DNA of 64,000 nucleotides from Ooceraea biroi (Eukaryota; Arthropoda; Insecta; Hymenoptera; Formicidae), in assembly GCF_003672135.1 (NCBI RefSeq), contig NC_039517.1, positions 11,556,601-11,620,600 on the forward strand. Direction: 5' to 3'. A model generated the notes under the pieces. The model saw only the letters and a program-made list of their open reading frames with translations, was not told where the DNA came from and ran no database searches. Position numbers and translations under genes: made by a program. Positions 12,389 through 22,619 of this stretch are shown here, in pieces. Position 1 is the stretch's first letter. Every line of letters starts with the position of its first letter.

Positions 12389-14789
12389 CTACTGACCCCG
12401 GATCCGCACGGGGTCGTCTGGGGGGCGGCGCTCCTTCTGCGCCTCGCCCAGCTCCTCCACCTGACTCGAGGGGGGTTTGGGCTGCGTGGAGGGTGTGACG
12501 GGGTCGTTTGATGTCCCCGACCCGCCCGCCGCTGCCCTTCCCCGCTTCTTCTTGCGCCCGGTGTTATTGCGGGCGCAGGCCGCCCCTCCTAGGCGATGCC
12601 CGGCGGGCCTCCCAAGTCCGTACAAAGTGAGTAACGGGGGGTCTCAGCGAGGCAGTCCCTGGCGCGGTAACCGGTGCCACCACACCGGTAGCACCGGTCT
12701 CCGCAGTTCTCCTGATTGGGGCAACGTTGCTGTACGTGTCCCGCCTCCAGGTATTTATATCACTGGAGGGGGCGTGGCTCCAGCAGCACCACCCCCCCCC
12801 TCGTCCATCCAATTTGGATCCGGGCCTGCCTCGCGACCTTGAGAGCCGCGGCGGCAAGACACCGGACCCACACTCGGCCCAGGCCGTCTGGGGCCTCCTT
12901 TATGGGGCCCGTCTCCACCGCAGTGGGACTGCAGCCCCCCACAGTGACGATGGCCGCCGCTACCTCGCCAGCCGAGATGGAGTCCTCCAGACCCCGAACC
13001 ATCAACTCGGCCTTCTTGGTGGGGCGGGCCACCGACCACTGTCCCCTGGTGAGGACCCCCCGGATGCCCTCCACCAGCTTGTCCGCCTTGGCGTGGGCAT
13101 CTGGTCCGGGCACCTCGAGTATGCGGGCCCCGGTGAGGGCCCGTTTCACCCGCACATGGGGGATCCCAAGATCCTCCAGTTTGATGGCCGCCTGTAAGGC
13201 GGCCATCGCTGCCGCGTATCCCACCTCCGGGCCATTCAGTGTAATAGCAGTGGAGGAGAGCGGCTTGCGTACCCGGGTTTTCTTGGGGGCAGGGGGTAGC
13301 TTTGCTCCCCCTCCTTTCGCCTTCGATCCCTGAGGGGGCATCCCTCCTCGTTTCGCCGTCGGCGGGGGCGGTGCCGTGGGGCGGATTGCCTTTTTGGCCG
13401 CCGGGCCGCCTTGCGCTCCACCACCTGCGCCCACACCTCGCCCTGTGTGACCGAGGGGGCGGAGGTAGGGCGGGCGCAACTTCTGCTGGACGGGTGGGGG
13501 TTGAGGGCGGGGTGCCGGTTGGTTGGGGGCTACCTCCCGCCCCTCCATGCTCCACCCCTTACCTTTCCCGCCCTTCTTCTTGGCCGCCCCCGTTTTTTTG
13601 ACGGGGGCAGGCCCTGCCATTCTGTCCCGACCGGTCGGCTTCGGCGGGGGTGGGGATGTCTTTTTGCTCTCTCCCCTCCCGCCGGGGTCACTCGCCGGAC
13701 GGGGGGCAACCGCGCCAAGTCGGCGGTCGAGGATGGCCTCGACGCGAGCAACTATTCGCTCCTCAAGGCCACTCATGGTCGCCGCCTCCTCCTTTCTCCG
13801 CCTTGGGGGGGGTCTATCCTCCCCCGAGGCTGCAACTTCGGGGATTTGGGGCTAGTCCCCCCCTCACGACGCTGGCGGCGAGGCAGGGAATGCGGGAGGT
13901 AGGTCCCGCGCCGCCTGCCCCGTTCCGCCCACCATACTCGTCGGCGTGGGGGGAGGGTTTGCTCCTTCCCCGATGCCGATGTCCCTGAGGGCCCCGCGTA
14001 ACTCCCGTACTTGGGCCCGCAGGAACTCCACCTCTTGGCGGAGGATGTTCGTCTCCTCCGCCCCCCATCTGCAGAACGCTGCATCATGAGGGAGAGGGCG
14101 GCCCGCACCTCTATCGACGCCTCCTGAAGGGCCTTTATATAAGTGCCCTTCAGGTTACCTGACGTCCGGGCCACCCCCTCCACCACCGTTATCCGTTCGA
14201 GGATGAAGGCGGCCAAATCCACGGATGGATTATTGGCCAGCTCTCGCATCCTTGATTCGGTGGCTCGGCCGGTGTTGATGGCCACGCCCCGCTGTAATGC
14301 ACCAGCGCGAAAGGAGTCAGTAAACTCCCATCCACGCTGCCTCTCGTGCTCCTCCCCCGCCGCGGCCCGGAGCCTTTTCTTGCGGGCGTAATCCCCAGTT
14401 GTCGTGGGGCGCCCGCGCTTCTTGCTCAGGGTGCTCGCGGAGGAGGCGATGGACTCAGTGTCATTGAGGTCCATCACCTCCCCCGGCCCCGCCAATGAGC
14501 AGAGTGACCGAGCTGGCGAGGTCGCCCTGCTTATGCCGCTCATGGGGGTCGCTAGTCCCGATCCCCCGGCCTCCGCGCTGTGCGACTCCGCCCCTTGTGC
14601 GTGGACAATGGGGGACAAACGTGTCACCCTCGTCGTGCACGACCTGAGCCTCGCGTCCAGCGCGGTCGCCCTCCTCCTCTCCTGGGAGGACATGTTCGGG
14701 GTCGAAGGGGCGGGAACAGTTTCCGCAACCCCACCCTCCCGATCCTTGTTTTCCTCCTCCGTCCTCTTCCCTTTTTTAAATTCAGCCAT
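12389..14789 (-). pseudogene. R1-clade ORF1, Gag-like RNA-binding protein (broken)
   Basis: I chose the start Met at 14789 (MAEFKKGK) because copy 2 starts at the equivalent MAEQIKKS. The N-terminal part is charged and Ser/Thr-rich with a KKRGRP basic patch. A frame change lies near 13770-14070. The central domain (about 13280-12850, ITLNGPEVGYAAAMA onward) is followed by CCHC knuckles near 12780-12650. The first knuckle is damaged: a stop replaces part of it and its first two Cys are lost, although the same knuckle in copy 2 is intact (CFKCLEVGHVKQRC). The second (CYRCGGTGYRARDC) is intact. Such proteins package the element RNA. Confidence 0.75.
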
Positions 14790-15735
14790 TTCTTTTTGAA
14801 TCCCACCACCTTGCACGGCTCCTGTCCACCAGGGTATACCCCCACCCCTGCAAGCAGGGGAGCCCAAGTTCCACTGGGGAGTGAGCGGATGTCACGGGCC
14901 GGGGAATTATCATCCTGGCACAGGACTCCAGTCCCTTACTCACCACTGGGCCAGGAGAACTCCCAGCCCAGGGCTTTCGGGGGTCCCGGGCCTCCGACAA
15001 CCCGGGCACTGTGCAAGGTGCCGCCACGCGGGGGGCCCCACGGACGGTACGGGTCAGCGTCGCTACAACTCGACGCGACCTTTCCCGCCGAGGGCGCCAG
15101 CATACTGTGTTAGATTGGGTCGAGAGTACGGTTTTCCTCACAAGGAGGGGGGTTATAGTCCCGTACCCCCGATCCCTTCCCCCTCGGGCCCCGCCATGGA
15201 ATATGTCCGAGCAGCCCCGCTCCTCATCCCTCAGGCTCCCCCCACTCAGTCGCCTCGGACCACGTCCAAGGGTGCAGCAACTGAGTGAGGGGGGTCCACA
15301 CGGCCCCGTCTCCGTACCACGTACGGTCGTGAGCCGCGTGGACAATTCCGCTCCCGTCGTATGCCGGAGCACCGGCGTGCAATGACGGGTGCGGGTGTCT
15401 TCCACCCCGGCCGAGACGGCATCCCTGCCTGACCGGGGTGTGAGACAACCCCCCACGTCCCCACAGTGCACGGAGGGAGGATAGAAATCCTCCTCTAGCG
15501 GTGCCATGCCACCGGGCGTTTGAAGTCAGGGTCGCCGCATCCTCTACCGACCATTGGGACGGAAAAAGATCCCTATCGGAGTCGTCGGGCTCCGTGCCCC
15601 CTCCGGAGGCTGTACGCACTTGGATCCTATCCCTCGCCCCAGGGCCTCCCGAAGGTCCGAGAACCAACGGTACCGCCGCCAGAAGTCATTGAGACAGGGA
15701 GCCCTCCCACCACATCAAGGTGGCGCATACGGAGA

Positions 15736-16627
15736 AATACAAAAACTAACCTAACCAGGTTCTACTTTCCGAAACTGGAGCCCGGGACACATACGCTCGT
15801 TTTCAGTCCTCTCCGCGGGAGGGCGGGGATGGAGGGGCTTTGCCCCTCCCCCCGCCTAGCTTAGATTAGGTTAGGTTAGGCAGCTAAAAATTCGTGCAAT
15901 ATTATTAAACTGTTTTTGTTAATAACTTTTTATCAATAAACGAGCAGCGGCTAAAATCTTCTGCAGATTATCGGAAGAATAATCTGTATAATATATATCA
16001 AGATCAAGTCCTCACTTCGCGTAGATAGCTGAAAATTTTTGCAAAATTATTAAACTTCTTTTGTTAATAACTTTTTAAAATACAATGATAAAACCTTTTG
16101 GAAGTTATTTAGGACGATGTCCTCAATACCATCTGAAACGAAAAATAATCGTAGCTAGGTTCCTTATAAGAAATATTTACCGTTTTCTTTTGTCGATTAT
16201 TATTTTCAGATTTATTATTGTTTATATCTTTGAAGCTATTCAAATCCGAAGATAGGACTTTGGAATTGAACTTTATATGACCTCGTGAGACTACCTGCAA
16301 AAAGGCATCGCAATCGGTGGGGTGTCTCATTCGGAAGTACAGCCGTAATTTTCCGCGACCTAAGAATGTGCATGACGTCCAACGTTTTCTGGGCCTAACT
16401 AGTTTCGTAAATTTGTTGAAGATTATGTATAGATAGATATAAAGAATAGAACAAATAGAAAAAGGCAATGCATAGAGAACATTATAATTATTATAAAGCC
16501 ATTTTACACGCGATGTATATCAGATGTAATTCAGAACAGAATTCGGAACAGAAAGCTTATTAAAAAGAGAACGTTTAAAATATATTAAAAGTACATCTAT
16601 ACATAAATAAATAAATAAATAACTCAC
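15736..16627. repeat. Junction of telomere-type repeats, GC-rich fragment and satellite-like units
   Basis: CCTAACC units (15746-15756) are followed by a GC-rich fragment of about 110 bp with a strong hairpin (GGAGGGG/CCCCTCC), then (TTAGG)3 at 15866-15880. Next come two units (15883-15960 and 16020-16080) inverted relative to those at 7.8-8.07 kb, and an inverted copy (16185-16345) of the 2722-2880 repeat. The remaining 16350-16627 is AT-rich with no recognisable gene. Confidence 0.55.
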
Positions 16628-18275
16628 CTAATATACCGTACAAAAAATATAAATAGCAGTAATGAAATTATATCCTTCATTCGTCGTGAATTATAGATTG
16701 GGTAAAGTGACCTATACACAGCAAGTACTAAATCATTTTTGACCGAGTTTCGAGATTTTAAACTATAATATCGAATTCGTTATGTTGAAAACGATTACGG
16801 AGTTCTCATAACAATCTTGAAAAAAATATAATTACTGAAAAGACTAAGAATTCCACAATTCTAATTTTAACATGAACGAAATATTAATTTAATGATAACT
16901 CAGAACGGTCGAAAATAATTTAGTACTTCTCGTATTTAAAGGAAAAAAGCGCATATGCCTTTTGTCTAATATTTAATACTTAAAATGATATGTATAATAC
17001 ATTCGAAATTACGCCTAAACTATAATTACTGCGGCTGCTATGATTTATTATTAAAGGTATAGCAAGACACGTTAGATAAATAAGTTAATGGGAACAACAG
17101 CAATAAAACTTGATTTATTTATCACAGAGAGATCATTATTATGTACAAAATAACATATCTATTTTGCATATAATAATCTGTGAGAAATAAAATGTTTTTT
17201 AATATTATTTGTTGTTTTCAATCAATTAATTATATATTTGTCTTGCTATAATTTTTTAGACTGTTGAAAACACGTTACAGATAGACATGCAAAATCAATA
17301 TATCTCCCATGAAATGTCTTTTGTGAGAGTAATAAAGCTTTCATACATTTTAAATACCTGTGTGAATCGGTTTTCTCATATCAATATATTTTTGCAGTAC
17401 GTACCTTAACAAATAAACAATTGTTTTACTTCTTAACAATTATCACTTTTAACGCAATTAACTTTCTAATAATAAAGTACAGTTTGTTGCAAAACTGTAT
17501 TGATATGAGATAACCGATTCACACAGACATTTAAAACGTACGAAAGCTTTATTACTCTCACAAGAGACATTTTATGGGAGATATATTGATTAATATTAAA
17601 TAAATTTGCTGAAATTTTTGCATGTCTATCTGTAACGTATTTTCAACAGTTCAAAAAATTATAGCAAGACAAATATATAATTGATTGATTGAAAACAACA
17701 AATAATAAGAAACATTTTATTTCTCACAGATTATTATATGCAAAATAGATATGTTATTTTGCACATAATGATGACCTCTCTGTGGTAAATAAATCAAGTT
17801 GTATTGCTGTTGTTCCCATTACATTAACTTATTTATCTAACGTACACGTCTTGCTAACTTTAATAATAAATCATAGCAGCCGCAGTAATTATAGCTTAGG
17901 CGTAATTTCGACTGTATTATACATATCATTTTAAGTATTATATTAGGTAAAAGGCATGTACGCTTTTTCCTTTACATACGAAAAGTATTAAATTCTTTTC
18001 GACCGTTGTGAGTCTTTATAAACTACTATTTCGTTTATGTTAAAAATAGAATTGTGGAATTCTTAGACTTTTCAGTAATTATTCTCTTCAGATTGTTATA
18101 GGAACTCTGTAATCGTTTTCAACATAACAAATTCGGTATTAGTTTAAAAACTCAAAACTCGGTAAAAAACGATTTCATACTTGCAGTGTAAAGGTCACTT
18201 TACCCAATGTATAATTCGCGACAGATGAAGGATATAATTCCATTAATGCTTTTATGTATCTTGTATAGTATATTA
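16628..18275. mobile_element. Large fold-back element, about 1.65 kb
   Basis: Two arms of roughly 0.77 kb in inverted orientation are separated by a short centre near 17400-17490. The left arm runs from about 16628 (TAATATACC...) through ATTGGGTAAAGTGACC at 16695; the right arm mirrors it, GGTCACTTTACCCAAT at about 18192 and on to 18275. The arms differ by scattered substitutions. There is no coding capacity and I could not define a target duplication. A non-autonomous DNA transposon is likely. Confidence 0.75.
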
Positions 18276-18541
18276 AATCTCAATAAAAATACCTTGTTTA
18301 AAAAAAGGTAAAAAACGGCACCAAGTATGCGCAGAGTATTATCGCGATTTAAAAAAATGTATGAAATCTTTAAATTGCGCCACTTACAAAGATTCAAGGA
18401 TCTTCCTGTTCCAACCCAAGTGGTAGTACCTTTATTTCTCCTTAATACAATTATTATATCACAAAATTACCTTATTCAACCTAAATAACATGTATCGAAA
18501 TACAATTGTATAACTACTTTTAAAAAATAACTAAAAAAACT
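18276..18541. repeat. Fragment related to the 53.7-kb fold-back element
   Basis: The segment at 18290-18420 (AAAAAAAGGTAAAAAACGGC, then CACCAAGTATGCGC, then TTGCGCCACTTACAAAG) resembles the terminal part of the element at 53706 onward (AAAAAAAGGTACAAAAAAGC, CGCCAAGTATACGC, TTGCGCCAACTACAATG). A further inverted relative of CAAGGATCTTCC...CAAGTGGTAGTA lies near 60330-60400. No gene is seen. Confidence 0.5.
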
Positions 18542-18679
18542 TGTTACGTCACGCCGGGTCAGTGCCACGAGAGGGCGAGTCTGGCCGTAGACGGGACACG
18601 ATCGCTATTACGGATCGCGGAGTCGCGAAACTCTACCCGGGGATACCCGCGATCAAGGTTATTCGCGAGGAAGACGCGT

Positions 18680-19074
18680 CTACTGGTCGGTCGAGGGTGA
18701 GGCCCTACCCATGTAATCACCTTGAAAACGAATCACAGTTGGGTTAGGTAGTTCGTAAATGCTCTCACCGGTATCCCGTAGTTGTTCAATGAGATCGAGA
18801 TAGTTGTCCGAGCAATTGTCGCAAGTGTAAAACGGGGCGTATATTGCGAGATTCGTGAGACACAATTCACACGTACGGACGTGACGGTTAAATCCGACGT
18901 ACAAGTCGTGTTTCGAAATACGCGTGAAATATTGCCCCTAGGGTAAGGGATTTCGCTGAAATTATTTAGGCACCTTTCGCAAATTAGGATTCGACTGAAA
19001 TCAAGCAAATACGCGGTGTATTTCATGCACGAGACAACTGCAGTTCGACGTTGATATTCGACAACTGGGTTCAC
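18680..19074 (-). pseudogene. Cysteine-rich protein remnant, family unknown
   Basis: This minus-strand reading starts around MKYTAYLLDFSR (about 19026). It carries a CERC pair, then after a frame change near 18915 a second pair (CELC) and a third (CDNC), and ends near 18680 with GDYMGRASPS. Three C-X2-C pairs suggest a zinc-binding fold. I do not recognise the family. Its codon composition is GC-rich like the virus-type cassette 1.7 kb away, so it may be a displaced part of that element, but nothing in the sequence proves this. Confidence 0.35.
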
Positions 19075-19435
19075 GAGCTGGGTGGAACCTTGATTGTGAT
19101 GATAGGTAATTAACTCTAGCTTTCTCCTTTGAATTAGGTAAACAATTCCATTAGCGACTAATTGTCATTCCTTTCTCCTTGATTTCAGACACGGTTCCAT
19201 TAAAATTTCATTAGGTTGGTTACGATACAAGTAATTAGCTCAGCCTTTCACTTCCAGTTTAGACAAATGATTTCGTTAATAATCAAGTATGGTTCCCTTC
19301 ACTTTGTAATGATCGGTTAATAATATTCTAATACTAAAATGGAGTAAAAAGAATAACAAAAATAATATTTTGGTATTAAAACGACAAATATATATATAAT
19401 TCTAGTAGGAACGAAATCATGCTGCGACAGTAATT

Positions 19436-19672
19436 TTACTTACTAGAATGCTCCTGATTGTTCTCGATCCAGCTCTGCACCTTGCTTTCTTGCGCCAGTC
19501 TATTGTAATGGTTTCGTCGAGGGTCGTCCTCGGGGATGTCTTGGCACAGCGGATATCGTACTTTGTGCGAGATCGGGGTTAACCTCGTCGACCACGTGTC
19601 TTCTTCTCCTTTGCTCTTATTTACGTTCCTAGTTATACTCACTCGGTAGGTGCACGCGGAATTACTAATCAC
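19436..19672 (-). CDS. Unknown hydrophilic ORF, possibly an exon
   Basis: A 78-codon frame on the minus strand with a hydrophilic, protein-like composition (YPLCQDIPEDDPRRNHYNRL). It lies within the LTR-like block and in the same orientation as the cysteine-rich remnant. No domain is recognised. It could be chance. Confidence 0.2.
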   Translation of the reverse strand: MISNSACTYRVSITRNVNKSKGEEDTWSTRLTPISHKVRYPLCQDIPEDDPRRNHYNRLAQESKVQSWIENNQEHSSK

Positions 19673-20719
19673 TCGCGGTTTTGCGGGTCGCGCTACAGCG
19701 GAATTATTATTATTATCGCAACGCGGCTGTATGCTTTCGGACGGTACACGTGTCTAAAATAGTTGTTCGTATTCAGGATCGATATAGCAAGGTTCGACAC
19801 CGTAATATGAGGAAATATCGGCGCTTGGTGTTTCGTAAAGAAACTTGGAAAGGTTTTGAAGCAGGCGTCGCGCACGGTGCTTCTTTCCTCCTCGTCTCGT
19901 TTTCGGCATCTAGTTCCAGTGATTCTCGATAATTACTTTAATCGCTAGTGCTGTTGATAGGATTGAGGGTATCAGAGGGTGAGCGAGACTGGCGTGCGAG
20001 GACCGCACTGTCGAGATCGTAGAACGTGTCGGAGAAGAAACGTCACTAGAGTTATCCACACTGTGCGTTGGTTCGTCGGGATTGCACTAGTTACGATTAC
20101 ACTTATGGTTTAGTTTACGCGTAGGGATCGGTTGGTTGAAAGGTATGCGTTAATAAGACGCTGAGTTAACACACAAAAGGTATATTCTAATACTAAAAGG
20201 TTTACAATTACAATGTAGAATAACTTCTAGAAATAAACTAAAACTGAATAAGACGATATTGAAATAAACTAAGTTTGAATAGGACGATATAGAAATCAAC
20301 TAAGTTCAATGAGACGATAAAAATAAACTAAGTTTAGAGTAGCAAGATATAGAATTAGACTAAGTTCGAATTAGAATTAGAAGCAGAGGTTCGAGACTCG
20401 GAGGGAACTGACTCGTCCGGAGTCGTAGTTAAGAGTGACGGGAAGTAGTGCTGCACTGAGGTCCCTCGATTCGGCGGCCTGCCGTTTGGTGGTGGGGCGT
20501 GAGTTTTCCTCCTTCCCCGGTACGGCCGGTTGGTGGTGGGGCCTTCGGGTCCTCCCCTTCTGCGGATTGGGATGACTGTCTTGGCGATCAGGGTGGGAGT
20601 CAGGCCGACAAAATGGCGTATCGGCTGCGATTGCCGATGGCGAGAGACGTCGCGCGTGTGACTCGGCGCATTAAAGTTCTATTTGCGAGGAAAAATGATA
20701 GCTGGATTTTTGCGGGACG

Positions 20720-21430
20720 TCACACCGGGAGGTAAATGATCTGCCCGGGCCTCTCCGACAGTTTATATCCCGGTGGCACGTTGGGCGCGAACTCGTGTAT
20801 CGTGTGCACGGGCCTGTTGTTGCTATACGCCCCAACCGTGACGTTGCACTCCACGCGGATGACGTTCACGCCCATGATGTTCACCGGTTCGTCGGACGCG
20901 TACCATCTGTTGGGCCGTAGTACGCGCGGCGAGAATCCCAGGAGCGGCCCGATGGTGCCGGGCTTGACGAAGTTCACCCTATAGGCGCACTTCATCTGAC
21001 TGCGCATGGTGTTGTCGTTGGCGCGTAGAGCGAGCACGTCCTCCCCCGTGCTCTCCTCACCGTCGTACATGTCGTACGTTTCGACGGAGTCGTCGTCGTC
21101 GTCGTCGTCGTCACCCACGGCGTCACATCGACGGAGCACGGCGTTCCTCAGGAACCGGCTTATGGCACGGAGCTCGTAGGATCCCTCTGGAATCGTTATC
21201 AACGTGTTCTTCTCGCCGAAGTTGAATCGGTTGTTGGTCGCGTCGACGTTAGGTATCCAGTTGTACGTCTCGAAATCCGCGAGACCGAGCTCGTAGGAAC
21301 CGTCGCTCAGATCGATGGGCGGGAAGTAACACACCGTCAGAACGCTGCTTCTACCGGTCAGCGTGAGCGTTAGTGATATGATGAACCGCCGTCCCCCTAC
21401 CACTCGAAGTCGTGGAGAAAACGCAGACAC
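20720..21430 (-). CDS. Jelly-roll capsid-like protein (penton-like), C-terminally truncated
   Basis: A 236-residue frame, acidic in the middle (a run of eight Asp near residues 105-112). The order FPPIDLSDGSYELGLADFETYN, then GSYELRAI, GPLLGFSPRVL, VNIMGVNVIRVECNV and HTIHEFAPNVPPGYKL resembles a family common in insect Polinton/adintovirus-like elements that I take to be the single jelly-roll (penton-type) capsid protein. The role is inferred from family resemblance and position. The frame ends at IYLPV because a different sequence starts at 20724 and supplies the stop; family members usually run further. It overlaps the end of the protease gene slightly. The natural start could be internal to the first 30 residues. 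Confidence 0.6.
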   Translation of the reverse strand: MSAFSPRLRVVGGRRFIISLTLTLTGRSSVLTVCYFPPIDLSDGSYELGLADFETYNWIPNVDATNNRFNFGEKNTLITIPEGSYELRAISRFLRNAVLRRCDAVGDDDDDDDDSVETYDMYDGEESTGEDVLALRANDNTMRSQMKCAYRVNFVKPGTIGPLLGFSPRVLRPNRWYASDEPVNIMGVNVIRVECNVTVGAYSNNRPVHTIHEFAPNVPPGYKLSERPGQIIYLPV

Positions 21431-21674
21431 AACTGCTCGCAGATCTGCTCGTCATACGTCTGATATCGGTGGCAATTGTACGCGATCGACGCGGCGCCAC
21501 CCAGATAGCGCTCGAGTGCGCGCGGTGGGCGCAGGTTGCCGAAACCGTCAAAGTAGACGACCCTCTCGCCCCTCTTAGCGTACGCGACCATTGGGTCCCC
21601 GGACCCGCGGAGGCGTCGAGGTTCACGATGCCGCACTAGTTGCGACGCGCACGCGCGGGTAACGTGTCGCTCAT
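21397..21674 (-). pseudogene. Adenain-like cysteine protease, inactivated
   Basis: This is the maturation protease of adenovirus/Polinton-type particles, about 90 codons here. From MSDTLPARARRN at 21674 the frame meets a TAG codon, then continues CGIVNLDASAGPGTQW. The catalytic His position of the family (before Trp) is Gln. A one-base frame change directly follows, and the other frame continues to 21397 with the catalytic Asp in VVYFDGFG and the catalytic Cys in QICEQLCLRFL. Thus two of the three triad residues remain. The three defects (stop, His loss, frameshift) show decay. The neighbours on the same strand are the PLA2/pX gene upstream and the capsid-like gene downstream. Confidence 0.7.
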
Positions 21675-21757
21675 AAACACCCCTCTGAAGAACGGCACGC
21701 GAAGACGCGCGGCCGACGCCGCTAGCTGCGCGCCTGTCGTCGCGCCGGGTGGCAATC

Positions 21758-22432
21758 CTAGCGCTGACGGGGACGTTTTTTTTTCTTCTTCGTACCGCGA
21801 CCGCGCGCGTGCGGCGCGAGATAAAGACCACGCCCTTCCATCGCATGACTGTGACGTTGCAGCTCCTCCAGCTGACGACGCGTAGCCTTGCTGTCGTTCA
21901 CCGCCTTCGCGACGCCGGCCGCACCACCGATCAGTGACCCGAGCGCGCCCAGGACCGGCAGGAGCGGCAGGAAGCCGCCGCGTTTCGCTATCGGGAGCGT
22001 CCTCGCCGGTCTCTTGGCCGCAGTGGTCGCCCTCTTCCTCCTGCTCGTCGTCCTCTTTATACCAGGCGCCGATCGCCTCTTGCTCCTCAGACCCATTCCG
22101 AGTTTCGTCTTCGCCTTCATGGCCGCCCATACGGCCGCCGCGGCGGCCCTCTTACCCAGGTCCGAGTCGCTCGCCGAGATACGTTCGCGCGCTCTGTCCG
22201 CGAGCACCCGGTCGGCCGCGTGCCGTTCGACCAACTCCCGGCTCCGTGAGTAGGCGATGTCGTGCTCGCGACAGGTGGCGTCCAATGGGTTCACGCCGCA
22301 ATCGCCTCGCGCGAGTCGTTTCGCGAGTCTCGTACTGGACCCACAGAACTGGTAGCCGGGAATGTGCAGCTCGAAGGGTAGCGCGTCTATGGCGCGATTG
22401 AGCAGCCCCGCGCGGTGAGCGGTTAGACGCAT
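21758..22432 (-). CDS. Phospholipase A2 / pX-like capsid-associated protein
   Basis: The open frame extends to 22645. I prefer the internal Met at 22432 because the longer N-terminus overlaps the divergent ATPase gene and is low-quality sequence. A parvovirus-type PLA2 domain spans about residues 20-80 of the shorter form, with a calcium-loop-like FCGSST and the catalytic His-Asp pair in DATCREHDIAY. In these virus families this domain breaches the endosomal membrane. The C-terminal third is Arg/Lys-rich and then has a Gly/Leu-rich hydrophobic segment (FLPLLPVLGALGSLIGGAAG) and a basic tail, resembling the adenovirus/Polinton pX-type core protein. The calcium loop lacks the usual Pro-Gly, which may weaken catalysis. 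Confidence 0.65.
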   Translation of the reverse strand: MRLTAHRAGLLNRAIDALPFELHIPGYQFCGSSTRLAKRLARGDCGVNPLDATCREHDIAYSRSRELVERHAADRVLADRARERISASDSDLGKRAAAAAVWAAMKAKTKLGMGLRSKRRSAPGIKRTTSRRKRATTAAKRPARTLPIAKRGGFLPLLPVLGALGSLIGGAAGVAKAVNDSKATRRQLEELQRHSHAMEGRGLYLAPHARGRGTKKKKKRPRQR

Positions 22433-22619
22433 TCGTCGCACGCCGGAATAGCCGTAGACGCGCACAGCAGCCTCGAGGTCGCGACTGATCGAACAGGTGG
22501 GTTCGTTCCGCGTATAAATAGCGGGGGGCGCCTCGACGCGCGAGCGAGTTCGCGCGACATGCGCTACGTCAGGCAGCCCGTGCGGATACGAGTGTCGAAC
22601 GTGGACGACAGGATCGGGA
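22433..22619. promoter_or_regulatory. Divergent intergenic region with TATA box
   Basis: This lies between the minus-strand PLA2/pX gene and the plus-strand ATPase gene. A canonical TATAAATAG is at 22513-22521 on the plus strand, about 100 bp before the ATPase frame opens. The nearest downstream ATG (22559) is out of frame with the ATPase. Confidence 0.45.

Larger units (their letters stand above)
8282..15735 (-). mobile_element. R1-clade non-LTR retrotransposon, copy 1
   Basis: This is a near full-length (about 7.45 kb), GC-rich element on the minus strand. It has a 5' UTR (about 14790-15735), ORF1 (12389-14789), ORF2 (9117-12220), a 3' UTR of about 0.83 kb and a short poly(A) (T run at 8282-8288). 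It aligns along its whole length with copy 2 at 32615-40161; both start CGTRTGCGCCACC. The ORF2 order APE endonuclease - RT - C-terminal CCHC finger, and the CHHCGADQDTAQHTLEKCPAW finger, point to the R1 clade. Both ORFs are frameshifted, so the copy looks inactive. Confidence 0.88.
18542..20724 (-). mobile_element. GC-rich LTR-like block of 2.2 kb
   Basis: On the minus strand this block begins TGTGACGTCCC (at 20724) and ends GACGTAACA (at 18542), that is TGT...ACA termini as in LTRs, and its start cuts into the end of the adjacent capsid-like gene. No target duplication is visible. It holds a run of diverged units of about 32 bp (GAAATAAACTAAG... and similar) at 20225-20370 and two minus-strand ORF remnants. 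A long solo LTR or a fragment of the neighbouring virus-type element are both possible. Confidence 0.3.

Noticed and set aside
12195..15513. Several 100-200 codon plus-strand ORFs
   Set aside because: They are antisense shadows of R1 ORF1 and the 5' UTR; the minus-strand frames carry the zinc knuckles and match copy 2.
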